Positions 49,601 to 57,418 of a DNA stretch of 64,000 nt are shown in pieces. The DNA is taken from contig NZ_NISY01000018.1 of the NCBI RefSeq assembly GCF_007595705.1, forward strand, positions 1-64,000, given 5' to 3'. How positions within the stretch are numbered: position 1 is the stretch's first letter; the number at the start of each line of letters is the position of its first letter. The notes beneath the pieces are model-generated. The model had not been told where the DNA came from, ran no database searches, and saw only the letters and a list, made by a program, of their open reading frames with translations. The position numbers and the translations under genes are program-made. Source of the stretch: Streptomyces sp. SAJ15 (GTDB lineage: Bacteria; Actinomycetota; Actinomycetes; Streptomycetales; Streptomycetaceae).

Positions 49601-50761
49601 CATGTGCCGCAGCTGGGGAAGACGCTGTTGCTGCTGGGCGTCGTCCTTCCCGAGGTGGGCCTTCAGGACGAGGCGCTTGAGGCGCTGGCCGAGGCTGCCG
49701 GCCTCTTCCGCCGTTCGGTCGAGGACAGTCAGGAGGACATGGCGCTCCACACCCCGCAGCTGTCCGCCGCCCTCACGGAGCTCGGGAGGCTGCTGTCCGC
49801 GGCGCGCCGCCACGAGGAGGCGGCCGACGCGTTGCTGGAAGCCGTGCCGCTCGGTCGGAAGACGGCGCGGAAGGACCCCGCGCGTCATCTCGCCGAGTTC
49901 GTCGCCCTGCTGGCCGCCACCGTCGAGCTCCTGGTGACGGTCGGGCGCCGCAGTCAGGCCCTGCCGCTCGCGGTCGAGGCTGTCGGTCTGCTGGACGGCC
50001 CCCTGCGGGACGCTCCCGCCCGACAGGGGAGCCTCGGGCCGCTGCTGCCCGTTCTCGGCGTTCTCCAGCACGGTGCCGGGTCGGCGGAGGCGGATCGCAC
50101 GCTACGGCGGGGTGTGGAGGTGGCCGAGGATCTGGCCCGTACCGAGCCGGCGTACCAACCGGTGCTCCAGATGGCGGTCTACGGCCTGGGCACCTACCTC
50201 GTCGAACGCCGGCGATGCGAGGAGGGACGGGCCCTCCTCGTCCGCGCCACGGACATCGCCCGCCGACTGGCCGCGGCGGACGCCACGTACGACTCCGCCC
50301 TGGCCTGGACGCTGGCGTCTCTCGGCCACTATCCGGCGGAGGACGAGGCACCGCTTCCGGACGCTCTGGAGACCACCAAGGAGGCGGTCACCCTCGCCCG
50401 CCGTCTCGCCCGGGCCGATCCGGCCGTCCACGAACCCCTGCTGGCGTGGGCGCTGGCCGTTCACGGTCTGCGCCTCGCCGAGGCCACGCGGCACGACGAG
50501 GCGGTGCGAACCGCCGTGGAGGCCGTCACCGTCGCCCGCCGCGCGGCGCACCAGCCGCACCTGGGCTTCGCCCTCTACGCGTCCGCCACGGTACGGCTCC
50601 TGGCGAACGCCGAGCCGGAAGGGGCGGCGGCACGGGAGGACATCACCGAAGCCCTCGCCGTCTACCGCGGCCTGGCCCGCGAGGAACCCGGTCTCGTCGC
50701 CGGCTATCTCGAGGCCGCGGAGAAGACGCGTCGGGGCCTTTCCCGCGCGTCGGGGCCGTGA
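46643..50761 (+). CDS. STAND NTPase with TPR array and N-terminal RHIM-like motif
   Basis: 1372 residues. The N-terminal MTDGVVPVSVQIGNDNTIVN contains VQIG at 10-13, the RHIM core pattern (V/I)Q(V/I/L/C)G. An NTPase follows: RGRAEELEGLRAW, Walker A VYAPGGQGKTRLARRL (about 90-104), Walker B LLVVVDNAE (about 141-149) and VLLLARTDGDWW (sensor). From about 530 on there are roughly 18 tetratricopeptide-like repeats of the form (E)AVxLYRxLAxExPxxFxxxLAxSLNxxAxxL. No HTH, membrane segment or catalytic effector domain is present, so output should come from the coupled upstream protein. The ATG overlaps that gene's stop. The architecture is that of an NLR-like receptor. Confidence 0.85.
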   Translation: MTDGVVPVSVQIGNDNTIVNNLPPEHRAAVLRRKLLEWDDLVTKTRSAPTSPAALLDAHRAVVPFRGRAEELEGLRAWCGAPGLGIQLVYAPGGQGKTRLARRLVDRLGEMPGDEPWSVLWLSRDAPAGELPVLRYTRSPLLVVVDNAETRTDQLPTLLRAAAAAPRTVRVKVLLLARTDGDWWYDLPAATELEELYDAPVTPLRPLEPDPGRHAEAYRDAVEGLARALPQVPGQRLIKWGRQVGRLTRPAAYRVRTPDMDVALTLHMTALVDLLDAAHKPGEDASRSRPMEERLLDYERRYWIAVEADLGLKRRRGIDAVLAAAFLCGAADREEADALLDRVPVLHGQTADVRWAVCDWIGALYPPPAPSQFWGTLRPDRLAEYFVGSRLRADPRLADRLLAGASEAQAARLLVLHTRAAAHPAHREHLDAQLTDLCCRHPEVLGALAVDVATQVERPEPLVSALYRLTDDPGTDLADLMRLLDRLPSSSHNLAPWALDLTERLTDIHRERAETSSAHLPALAGLLRVLCRRHLDMGHRQRAYEVTEEAVGRLRPLAETDPPTFRPHLAASLHNLSIGLGAVGRRADAVGPAYEAVGLYRELVAESASPSDTRVYRSELAHALNAVANCEGELGRPDKALTAIEETVGIRRELVGERRERAEMADGLNNLSIWQKECGRHKEALVSSRESVERYRSLAEEHPDAFRKGFAMSLGTYSNCLRDAGRYAEAVRVAEEALDIRRHLARARPGANLPDLARALNSFAIDADEMGRRRESVAASAESVNLYRRLYEREPAAFAERLAMSLNTYANQLNGVDAREEALNAAREAVALYRSLEQASPGVFTGDLAMSLNTYADQLEAAGQVREALGAAREAVALYRLAAEERPEVFRQALVVGLNNLAHQLSNAGGYEEALATAEEGVAVARRLSAADGTPPALSAVATMLVTRASRLYAVGRPAEAVQDAREAKALFRELVRGDRGEDAAPHVPQLGKTLLLLGVVLPEVGLQDEALEALAEAAGLFRRSVEDSQEDMALHTPQLSAALTELGRLLSAARRHEEAADALLEAVPLGRKTARKDPARHLAEFVALLAATVELLVTVGRRSQALPLAVEAVGLLDGPLRDAPARQGSLGPLLPVLGVLQHGAGSAEADRTLRRGVEVAEDLARTEPAYQPVLQMAVYGLGTYLVERRRCEEGRALLVRATDIARRLAAADATYDSALAWTLASLGHYPAEDEAPLPDALETTKEAVTLARRLARADPAVHEPLLAWALAVHGLRLAEATRHDEAVRTAVEAVTVARRAAHQPHLGFALYASATVRLLANAEPEGAAAREDITEALAVYRGLAREEPGLVAGYLEAAEKTRRGLSRASGP

Positions 50762-50830
50762 AGGGCCGAAGCCGAGGGCCTGGGGGCGCGTGCCGGGCGT
50801 CGCGACGGGCCAACGCCGCCTGTTCGGGCG

Positions 50831-51253
50831 CTAGCGTGTGGCGAGCCGCTCCAGCAGGGCGGCGCTCCGTGCCAACAACGCCCGCTCCTCATCGGTGAGT
50901 TCGGCCTCGATGGCCTGTGCGAGCCAACCGACCCTGCGGCCGCGCTCCGCTTCGAGCGCGGCCCGGCCCGCGTCCGACAGCTCGACCAGCGACTTGCGGC
51001 CGTCCGTGGGGTGCGCCCGGCGCGTGATCAGGTTCTGTTCCATGAGCAGCCCCACCGCCCGGGCCATCGACTGGGGGCGTACGCGCTGATCGGCGGCGAG
51101 GTCGCTGGTGGTCATGGCGCCGTTGCGGTCGAGTGCGCCGAGCACGGCGACCTGGCCCAGCGGGATGCGGTCCTCATGGGTGACGCGTCGGGTGAGTTTG
51201 CCCATCGCGGTGCGCAGTTCTGCGGCGATGGCGGCGGCTTCCGAGGTGGGCAT
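50831..51253 (-). CDS. MarR-family transcriptional regulator
   Basis: 140 residues with the MarR winged helix: GQVAVLGALDRNGAMTTSDLAADQRVRPQSMARAVGLLMEQNLITRRAHPTDGRKSLVELSDAG. The DGR wing motif is intact. The ATG at 51253 matches family length. A longer in-frame extension would run through the operator-like repeats and is rejected. Divergent from an enolase gene; the gap holds four contiguous 13-bp palindromic units, so this protein probably represses itself and the enolase. Signal unknown. It converges on the STAND-TPR gene with a 69-base gap. Confidence 0.88.
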   Translation of the reverse strand: MPTSEAAAIAAELRTAMGKLTRRVTHEDRIPLGQVAVLGALDRNGAMTTSDLAADQRVRPQSMARAVGLLMEQNLITRRAHPTDGRKSLVELSDAGRAALEAERGRRVGWLAQAIEAELTDEERALLARSAALLERLATR

Positions 51254-51299
51254 AAGGCACTTTACCCCGTTGGTCGGCGAAGCCGTGCACCTGACCTGC

Positions 51300-51351
51300 A
51301 CAGCAATGCTGTACAGCAAAGCTGTGCAGCAAAACTGAGCAGCATTGCTGT
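51300..51351. repeat. Four contiguous 13-bp palindromic units, MarR/enolase operator
   Basis: The units are ACAGCAATGCTGT (51300-51312), ACAGCAAAGCTGT (51313-51325), GCAGCAAAACTGA (51326-51338) and GCAGCATTGCTGT (51339-51351), with no spacers. Units 1 and 2 are palindromes with arms ACAGC/GCTGT; unit 4 has CAGCA/TGCTG; unit 3 is degenerate. The array is 47-98 bases upstream of marR and 79-130 bases upstream of the enolase gene. Contiguous 13-bp phasing would place neighbouring dimers on changing helix faces, which suggests cooperative or higher-order binding. Confidence 0.8.
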
Positions 51352-51429
51352 ATGGTTTGCCCTTGTCGGGCTCAGCGCCAGTGCTGTCGCAGCCGGGGCC
51401 ACGGCACACGACAACGGGAAGGACCTCCC

Positions 51430-52746
51430 ATGTCCGCGAAGGCAGTCGAACCCGCCGAGAACACCGACGCCGCCATCGAGACCGTCACCGCCCGCCGGAT
51501 CATCGACAGCCGGGGCAACCCCACGGTCGAGGTCGACGTCGTCCTGGCGGATGGATCCCTGGGACGCGCGGCAGTCCCCTCCGGCGCCTCCACCGGTGTG
51601 CGGGAGGCCGTGGAACTGCGCGACGGAGACTCCGCGCGCTGGCACGGCAAGGGCGTCGACCGCGCGGTGGCCCACGTCAACGGGGAGATCGCGGCACACG
51701 TGCGCGGCCGGGACGCGGCGGACCAGGCGGCTCTCGACGCGGCGCTGGTCGCCCTCGACGGCACCGCCACGAAGTCCCGGCTCGGCGCCAACGCGATCCT
51801 CGGCGTCTCCCTCGCCACCGCCAAGGCCGCCGCGGCGGCCCACCGCCAGCCCCTCTACCGCTACCTCGGCGGCGCCGACGCCCACCTCCTGCCGCTGCCG
51901 ATGATGAACATCGTCAACGGCGGCGCCCACGCCGACAATCCGCTGGACTTCCAGGAGTTCATGATCGTGCCCGTGGGCGCGGACACCTTCGCCGAAGCCG
52001 TCCGCATGGGCAGCGAGGTCTTCCACACCCTGCGCCGCGATCTGCTGGCCGCCGGGCACTCCACGGGCGTCGGCGACGAGGGTGGCTTCGCGCCCGCGCT
52101 GCGTACCGCTGAGGAGGCGCTCGACTTCGTGATGGCCGCCATCGAGCGCACCGGCTACCGCCCCGGCGCGGACATCGGCCTGGTCATGGACCCGGCGTCG
52201 TCGGAGTTCTTCCGCGACGGGGTGTACGACTACGCGGGCGAGGGGGTGCGCCGCACCCCCTCCGAGAACGCCGACTACCTGGCCAGGCTCATCGACGCCT
52301 ACCCGGTCGTCTCCATCGAGGACCCGATGGCGGAGAACGACCTGGACGGCTGGCGCGAGCTGACCGCCCGCGTCGGCGACCGCTGTCAGCTCACCGGCGA
52401 CGACGTGTTCTGCACCAACGAGACGCTGCTGCGCGAGGGCATCCGCACCGGCGTCGGCAACTCGGTCCTGGTCAAGGTCAACCAGATCGGGACCCTGACC
52501 GAGGCGCTGGCCGCGGTGGCCACGGCCCACCAGGCGGGCTGGACGGCTGTCATGTCGCACCGCTCGGGCGAGACGGAGGACACCACCATCGCGGATCTGG
52601 CGGTGGCGACCGGCTGCGGCCAGATCAAGACAGGCTCGCTCTCCCGCTCCGACCGCACGGCGAAGTACAACCAACTGATCCGGATCGAGGAGGAGCTGGG
52701 CGACTCGGCGCGCTTCGCGGGCCGCTCCGCACTCCGTCGGGCGTGA
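51430..52746 (+). CDS. eno: Enolase (phosphopyruvate hydratase), MarR-linked copy
   Basis: 438 residues, full length. It interconverts 2-phosphoglycerate and phosphoenolpyruvate with Mg2+. Motifs are intact: DSRGNPTVEVDV, the mobile loop VPSGASTG, GHSTGVGDEGGFAP, SIEDPMAENDLDGW, LTGDDVF, VLVKVNQIG (catalytic Lys) and MSHRSGETEDTTIADLAV. The short N-terminal extension (MSAKAVEPAENTDAAIE) is unusual. ATG at 51430 follows GGAAGG. Position beside a dedicated MarR regulator and away from other glycolytic genes suggests a second, conditionally expressed enolase rather than the housekeeping one. A strong terminator follows. Confidence 0.93.
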   Translation: MSAKAVEPAENTDAAIETVTARRIIDSRGNPTVEVDVVLADGSLGRAAVPSGASTGVREAVELRDGDSARWHGKGVDRAVAHVNGEIAAHVRGRDAADQAALDAALVALDGTATKSRLGANAILGVSLATAKAAAAAHRQPLYRYLGGADAHLLPLPMMNIVNGGAHADNPLDFQEFMIVPVGADTFAEAVRMGSEVFHTLRRDLLAAGHSTGVGDEGGFAPALRTAEEALDFVMAAIERTGYRPGADIGLVMDPASSEFFRDGVYDYAGEGVRRTPSENADYLARLIDAYPVVSIEDPMAENDLDGWRELTARVGDRCQLTGDDVFCTNETLLREGIRTGVGNSVLVKVNQIGTLTEALAAVATAHQAGWTAVMSHRSGETEDTTIADLAVATGCGQIKTGSLSRSDRTAKYNQLIRIEEELGDSARFAGRSALRRA

Positions 52747-52770
52747 ACAGCGGGCAGAGCCAGAGACCAC

Positions 52771-52799
52771 GCGGGCCCCCGGATCGGTCGGGGGCCCGC
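52771..52799 (+). terminator. Rho-independent-type hairpin after enolase
   Basis: GCGGGCCCCCG (52771-52781) pairs perfectly with CGGGGGCCCGC (52789-52799) around a 7-base loop, 24 bases after the enolase stop. No U tract, as is usual in Streptomyces. Confidence 0.8.
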
Positions 52800-53006
52800 T
52801 CGCGTGCCGGGAGGACACATCCTCCTGGGCCGTTCCGCGAGGGGACGCGCCGATCCGAAGAACGAGTAAGGCCCATGCTGTTGTATCCGGCGGTAACAGG
52901 GCCTCATTCTGCTGTCGGGTGGCGGAGGTCCTGGACATCCACACACCCGGTCGCCAGGTCGAAATCCTTGACCGCGTACAACTGAATCCGTATCGGGGAG
53001 GCATGT

Positions 53007-54917
53007 ATGAGGCGGCTTCCGACCCGCCGCGCGCTCACCCTGGCCGCGCTCTCGGCTCTGCTCACCGGCTTCCTGCCGGCAGCGCCGGGAGGCGTGCACG
53101 CTTCGGCCACCACGGCGGCGACAGCCACGGGCACGGCCTCGTGGGCGGGGCCGCTGTCGACCCGTGGCCGTTACATCGTCGACGCGGCCGGCAACCGCTT
53201 CAAGCTCAAGTCAGCCAACTGGGGCGGAGCCCAGGGCAGCTGGACCGGATCGGGCGACCGCGCCGACGCCGCGAACCATCACGCGGGCGAGAACTCACAC
53301 CAGACGCCTCTCGGCCTGGACCGGACCCCGCTGTCCACACTGCTGGCCGACTTCCACCGTCTCGGCCTCAACAGCGTACGGCTGCCGTTCTCCAACGAGA
53401 TGATCCACACCACGGCACCGGTCCCCGATTCGGCGGTCGCCGCCAATCCGCGGCTGCGCGGCAAGACCCCCCTCGAGGTGTACGACGCGGTCGTCGCGGC
53501 CCTGACCGGCGACGGCTTCGCGGTGATCCTCAACAACCACACCATCACCGCGCGCTGGTGCTGCGGCCTGGACGGCAACGAACGCTGGAACACCTCCCAG
53601 ACGACCGCGCGGTGGGTGGACGACTGGGCCTTCATGGCGGCCCGCTACCGGGACGACAAGCGGGTGGTCGCCGCCGACCTGTACAACGAGGTGCGCCGCG
53701 ACATCCTGGACGACCCCAACTGGGGAGGCGGTGACCGCCACGACTGGTTCGCCGCCGCGCAGCAGGCAGCGGACCGCATCCTCACCCGGGCCAACCCGGA
53801 CCTGCTGATCGTCGTCGAAGGCATCAACTGGACCGGCATACCGGCCGACGGGCTGCCCCACGACCGGCCGACCCTGACCCCGGCGCGGACCCTCTCGCAC
53901 ACCCTGACGCGGTCCGGAAAGCTGGTGTACTCCGCGCACTTCTACGGCTTCACCGGGCCGAGGCACTCCGGCGCGACCGGCATCGGGGAGACCCATGACC
54001 CGCGCTATCAGGACCTGTCCCGGGCCGAGCTGTACCAGGTACTGCGTGAGCAGGCGTTCTTCGTGACGGACGACGGGACGCATCACACCGCCCCGCTGTG
54101 GGTAAGCGAGTTCGGCACCGGAGCCGGAGAGACCGGCGCCAAGGCGCGGGCCTGGTTCACCCACTTCACCGACCATCTCGCGGCCCAGGACACCGACTTC
54201 GCGTACTGGCCGCTGGTCGGCTGGAGCGGCGACGGGAAGGGCGACGACTTCGCGCTGCTGCGCTACGACACCACCGGGCGCCGGTCCGGGATCCTCGACG
54301 ACGGAGACTGGCGGACGAAGGACTGGCGGAAGCTGGTCGACGCCCCCGCCCGCGGCGGACCGATCACCGCCGGGGCCCGCTGGAACATGCTCACCCTGGA
54401 CCACGCGGACGCCGTGCGCTCGCTGCGCACCCTGGCCCAGGGCGACTGGGACCCGGGTGCCCGCAAGGGGGTCTGCCCCGACGGCCAGCGGCTCATCGGC
54501 CTGGCCCACACCGGGGGCCGCGGGCTGTGCACCGACACCGGCACCGGTGATCTGCGGGCGGCGGGCGATACGCACACCGTGGTGCGCGACGAGCGGTATG
54601 TCACCGGCGGGGACTGGGCGACCGGCTACACCAAGCTGGAATGCCCGGCCGGGCAGTTCCTCATCGGCTACAGCCTGCGCGGGGCCGCGGTCTCCGCTGC
54701 CCTGTGCGTCCCGGCCCGCGAACGGCTCGCCCTCACCGGCCACACCGTCTGGTTCGACCGGGGCGACAACCGGCCGGACGGCGACCCCGGCGGCGAATTC
54801 GCCCATGGCCGCTCCAAGGGGCAGTGCGCGAGCGGTGAGTACGCGGCCGGAATCGCCTACACCCGCCGGATCGGCTCCCTCGCGTCACCGGACGCGCTCC
54901 TCTGCCGCCCGCTGTAG
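53007..54917 (+). CDS. Secreted GH5-type glycoside hydrolase
   Basis: 636 residues. Signal peptide MRRLPTRRALTLAALSALLTG, cut near VHASA (about 33). The cellulase-family GH5 barrel (about 50-450) has RGRYIVDAAGNRFKLKSANWGG, GLNSVRLPFSNEM, the acid/base Glu in ADLYNEVR and the nucleophile Glu in LWVSEFGTG. The C-terminal 180 residues (CPDGQRLIGLAHTGGRGLC, YTKLECPAGQFLIGYS, KGQCASGEYAAGIAY) are Cys-paired repeats that look like a binding domain. Substrate is probably a beta-glucan or mannan, not determinable here. ATG at 53007 follows GGGGAGG; ATG at 53003 is out of frame. The stop codon lies in a 35-bp tandem repeat. Confidence 0.85.
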   Translation: MRRLPTRRALTLAALSALLTGFLPAAPGGVHASATTAATATGTASWAGPLSTRGRYIVDAAGNRFKLKSANWGGAQGSWTGSGDRADAANHHAGENSHQTPLGLDRTPLSTLLADFHRLGLNSVRLPFSNEMIHTTAPVPDSAVAANPRLRGKTPLEVYDAVVAALTGDGFAVILNNHTITARWCCGLDGNERWNTSQTTARWVDDWAFMAARYRDDKRVVAADLYNEVRRDILDDPNWGGGDRHDWFAAAQQAADRILTRANPDLLIVVEGINWTGIPADGLPHDRPTLTPARTLSHTLTRSGKLVYSAHFYGFTGPRHSGATGIGETHDPRYQDLSRAELYQVLREQAFFVTDDGTHHTAPLWVSEFGTGAGETGAKARAWFTHFTDHLAAQDTDFAYWPLVGWSGDGKGDDFALLRYDTTGRRSGILDDGDWRTKDWRKLVDAPARGGPITAGARWNMLTLDHADAVRSLRTLAQGDWDPGARKGVCPDGQRLIGLAHTGGRGLCTDTGTGDLRAAGDTHTVVRDERYVTGGDWATGYTKLECPAGQFLIGYSLRGAAVSAALCVPARERLALTGHTVWFDRGDNRPDGDPGGEFAHGRSKGQCASGEYAAGIAYTRRIGSLASPDALLCRPL

Positions 54918-54980
54918 CGGTCTGAGGCCCGGCCTCCGGCGCCCCGCTGTAGCGGTCTGGGGACCGGCCTCCGGCGTCCG
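54911..54980. repeat. 35-bp tandem duplication spanning the GH5 stop codon
   Basis: Two units, 54911-54945 and 54946-54980, both begin GCTGTAGCGGTCTG and share CCGGCCTCCGGCG; about 31 of 35 bases agree. The first copy contains the GH5 stop TAG. The 230 bases to the next gene otherwise hold nothing recognised apart from its promoter. Confidence 0.7.
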
Positions 54981-55145
54981 CCGGGGCGCGCCCCGGGATG
55001 TTCTTCGGCAGCGGGTCGTGGTCGAGGGCCTCGCGGCTACGCGCTTCGGCCGCCCGGCCTACACCTGGATCGCCGCCTTCCCGAGGTCGTCATAGGTTCG
55101 GTGAGCATGCCGGCATTTGACCGCTTTTCACCGAAAGGCCGCCAC

Positions 55146-56285
55146 ATGGCTCGTCGATGGTTCACCTCCACTCTGTGCGTGCTGGCACTCCTGGTGCCAG
55201 GGTCACTCGGCGCGGCCTCCGCCGCCGAGGGTGGTCGAACTCCCTTGCGAGTCATGACCCGCAACCTCTACCTGGGCGCCGACCTGGCGCCCGTCCTCGC
55301 AGCCACCAGCCCACAGGCGCTCGTCGCCGCGGTGACCGCGGCGTACGCGAACGTCCAGGCGACGAACTTCCCCGAGCGCGCCGAGGCGCTGGCCGAGGAG
55401 ATCGCCGACAGCGACCCCCACCTCGTGGGCCTCCAGGAAGCCGTCCTCTGGCGCAGTCAGACCCCCGCCGGACCGGGCAGCGCCACCCACGTCGAATACG
55501 ACTTCCTACAGATCCTTCTCGACAAGCTCGCCGCCCGCGGCAAGCACTACGCGGCCGTGGCCACCGTCACCGTGGGCAGCGACTTCGAGGCCCCGCGCTC
55601 CACGCCCGCCGGCCTACAGGACATCCGCCTCACCGACCGTGACGTACTCCTGGCCCGCACCGACCTGCCCGCACGGGAATTCTCCGTGGCCAACGCGCAG
55701 GCCGCCCAGTTCCAGAACCTCGTGCCCATCTGCCGCCCGGCGCTCGGCTGCCCGCCCAACCCTCCGATCCAGATCCGACGTGGCTGGGTCGCCGCCGACG
55801 CCATCCTGCGCGGCCGCACCGTCCGGGTGGTCACCACCCATCTCGAACCCCTCGCCCCCGCCGTCCAGGAAGCACAGACCGGCGAACTGCTCGCGGGCCC
55901 GCTGAACACCACGCTCCCGACCGTGCTTCTCGGCGACCTCAACTCGGCCGCCGGCGGGGTCGGCGCGACACCGGGAACCAACACCGAGAGCTACGACCTC
56001 CTCCTGGCCGCCGGCTTCACCGACGCCTGGACGGCCACCCACCCCCGCAAACCCGGCTTCACCTGCTGCCAAGCCGCCGACCTGCGCAACCCCACCTCCA
56101 ACCTCACTCAACGCATCGACTACGTGCTCTTCCGCGGCAAGATCAAAGCCCTGGCGACCCATCTGGTGGGCGAGGCACCGGCCGACCGCACCCCCTCAGG
56201 ACTGTGGCCCTCGGACCACGCGGGTGTCAGCAGCGTGCTCCAGCTGCGTCGGAGTGACACCCACACAGGAGTGGGACACCGGTGA
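55146..56285 (+). CDS. Secreted endonuclease/exonuclease/phosphatase-family protein
   Basis: 379 residues with a signal peptide (MARRWFTSTLCVLALLVPGS, cut after AASAA). EEP-fold motifs appear in order: LRVMTRNLYLGAD (metal Asn), PHLVGLQEAV (metal Glu), TDRDVLLART, VVTTHLEP (His), LLGDLNSA (Asp/Asn) and WPSDHAGV (catalytic His). Likely a metal-dependent extracellular nuclease, phosphodiesterase or sphingomyelinase-like enzyme. The ATG at 55146 is chosen for AAAGG upstream and the signal peptide; GTG at 55101 would add 15 residues. Its stop is 9 bases from the convergent LysR stop. Confidence 0.83.
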   Translation: MARRWFTSTLCVLALLVPGSLGAASAAEGGRTPLRVMTRNLYLGADLAPVLAATSPQALVAAVTAAYANVQATNFPERAEALAEEIADSDPHLVGLQEAVLWRSQTPAGPGSATHVEYDFLQILLDKLAARGKHYAAVATVTVGSDFEAPRSTPAGLQDIRLTDRDVLLARTDLPAREFSVANAQAAQFQNLVPICRPALGCPPNPPIQIRRGWVAADAILRGRTVRVVTTHLEPLAPAVQEAQTGELLAGPLNTTLPTVLLGDLNSAAGGVGATPGTNTESYDLLLAAGFTDAWTATHPRKPGFTCCQAADLRNPTSNLTQRIDYVLFRGKIKALATHLVGEAPADRTPSGLWPSDHAGVSSVLQLRRSDTHTGVGHR

Positions 56286-56294
56286 GAGGGCGGT

Positions 56295-57278
56295 CTACGG
56301 GCCCGTGGGTGAGGTGTCCGTCGGCTGGGCCTCGTGGGGATGGCGGCTGCGCCAGCGGGCGTACGCGGGTAGCTCGGCGCAGAGCTCCAGATAGCCGGTG
56401 CCGACGTCGCGCAGGATCGCCGTTCCGTGCGCGGTGAGCGGGCCGTCGCGATGCCAGGCCAGAACATGGCGGTACCACAGAGGGTTTCCGGCCAGCGGGC
56501 GGACGGTGGTGCCCGGGACCTCGATGAAGGTGGCCTGGCAGAGGCTGACGGCCAGTCCCGCCCGGACGAGTTCGATCAGCTGCCGCCCTTCGGCCTCATA
56601 CGGGGTGTGGGGGCGGCGGTCTGTCAGGGCGGCGGCTGAGGCCCAGTATTCGCCGGTCCGATCGGGGTCGGGGCGCGGCACGGCCCAGTCCTCGTCCGCG
56701 AGTTGCGCCAGGGTCACCTCCTCCCGTGCCGCGAGCGGGTGCGTCGCCGGGAGCAGTGCGAAGACCGGCTCGGTGACCAGCGGGGTGAGGATCACGTCGG
56801 CGCGCGGCGGCAGCCGCTGGTCGGGGTGGTCGCCGAGGATCGCCGCCTCCAGGCGCCCCGCGGCCACGTCGTCCAGGAGCGGGGCGGGCGAGTACTGGCA
56901 GCGCGCGGTCACCTCGGCGCCGGGCAGGGCCTGGCGGACGGCCAGCACGAGTCGGCCCAGCAGCGGGGCGCCCACCGAGCCGAGCCGGATCCGCTCCACG
57001 GTCGCGGCGCGGCGGGTGGCGCGCGCGGCGTCGTCCAGGAGCGCGTCGATGCCGGGGAGGATGGCTCGGGCCCGCTGGATCACCAGGTCGCCGAAGGGCG
57101 TGGGCGCCGCCCCCGCCTTCCCGCGGTCGAAGAGCGCCCCGCCCAACATCGCCTCGATGCGCCTCAGCTGGGCACTGAGCCCGGGCTGGGTCATCCCCAA
57201 GCGGGCGGCGGCGCGGGTGAGGCTCCCGGCCTCGGCGACCGCGCACACCACGCGCAGATGCCGTACCTCCAGATCCAT
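56295..57278 (-). CDS. LysR-type transcriptional regulator
   Basis: 327 residues. The N-terminal HTH (LEVRHLRVVCAVAEAGSLTRAAARLGMTQPGLSAQLRRIEAMLGGALFDR) precedes a substrate-binding-like effector domain (IRLGSVGAPLLGRLVLAVRQ, EAAILGDHPDQ, LVRAGLAVSLCQATFI). ATG at 57278 has GGGAGG upstream. It is divergent from an extracellular metalloprotease gene, the arrangement known for LysR regulators of secreted Streptomyces proteases, so it probably activates that gene and controls itself. Confidence 0.88.
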   Translation of the reverse strand: MDLEVRHLRVVCAVAEAGSLTRAAARLGMTQPGLSAQLRRIEAMLGGALFDRGKAGAAPTPFGDLVIQRARAILPGIDALLDDAARATRRAATVERIRLGSVGAPLLGRLVLAVRQALPGAEVTARCQYSPAPLLDDVAAGRLEAAILGDHPDQRLPPRADVILTPLVTEPVFALLPATHPLAAREEVTLAQLADEDWAVPRPDPDRTGEYWASAAALTDRRPHTPYEAEGRQLIELVRAGLAVSLCQATFIEVPGTTVRPLAGNPLWYRHVLAWHRDGPLTAHGTAILRDVGTGYLELCAELPAYARWRSRHPHEAQPTDTSPTGP

Positions 57279-57375
57279 GGGCACCTCCCGATCCGCCAGC
57301 GCGTCGTCCGGCCATGGCGCGGATGTTATGGACCGGTGACAGCTTTCGGACAGGGCCTGGATCCCCGAAGAATTA

Positions 57376-57389
57376 TGTGAAATGTCACA
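57376..57389. promoter_or_regulatory. Inverted repeat TGTGA-N4-TCACA in LysR/protease promoter
   Basis: TGTGA (57376-57380) and TCACA (57385-57389) flank a 4-base spacer, giving a site of the T-N11-A type bound by LysR proteins. It lies 30 bases before the protease start and about 100 bases before the LysR start. Confidence 0.5.
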
Positions 57390-57418
57390 CACCACAACGC
57401 ATGGAGGTCCCTGAGGCC

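Noticed and set aside
51253..51409. Longer MarR protein starting upstream
   Set aside because: The extension translates the operator-like 13-bp repeats and makes the protein longer than the family; ATG at 51253 fits better.
54990..55095. Protein-like frame VVEGLAATRFGRPAYTWIAAFP before the EEP gene
   Set aside because: Too short and without start or family match to call a gene remnant.
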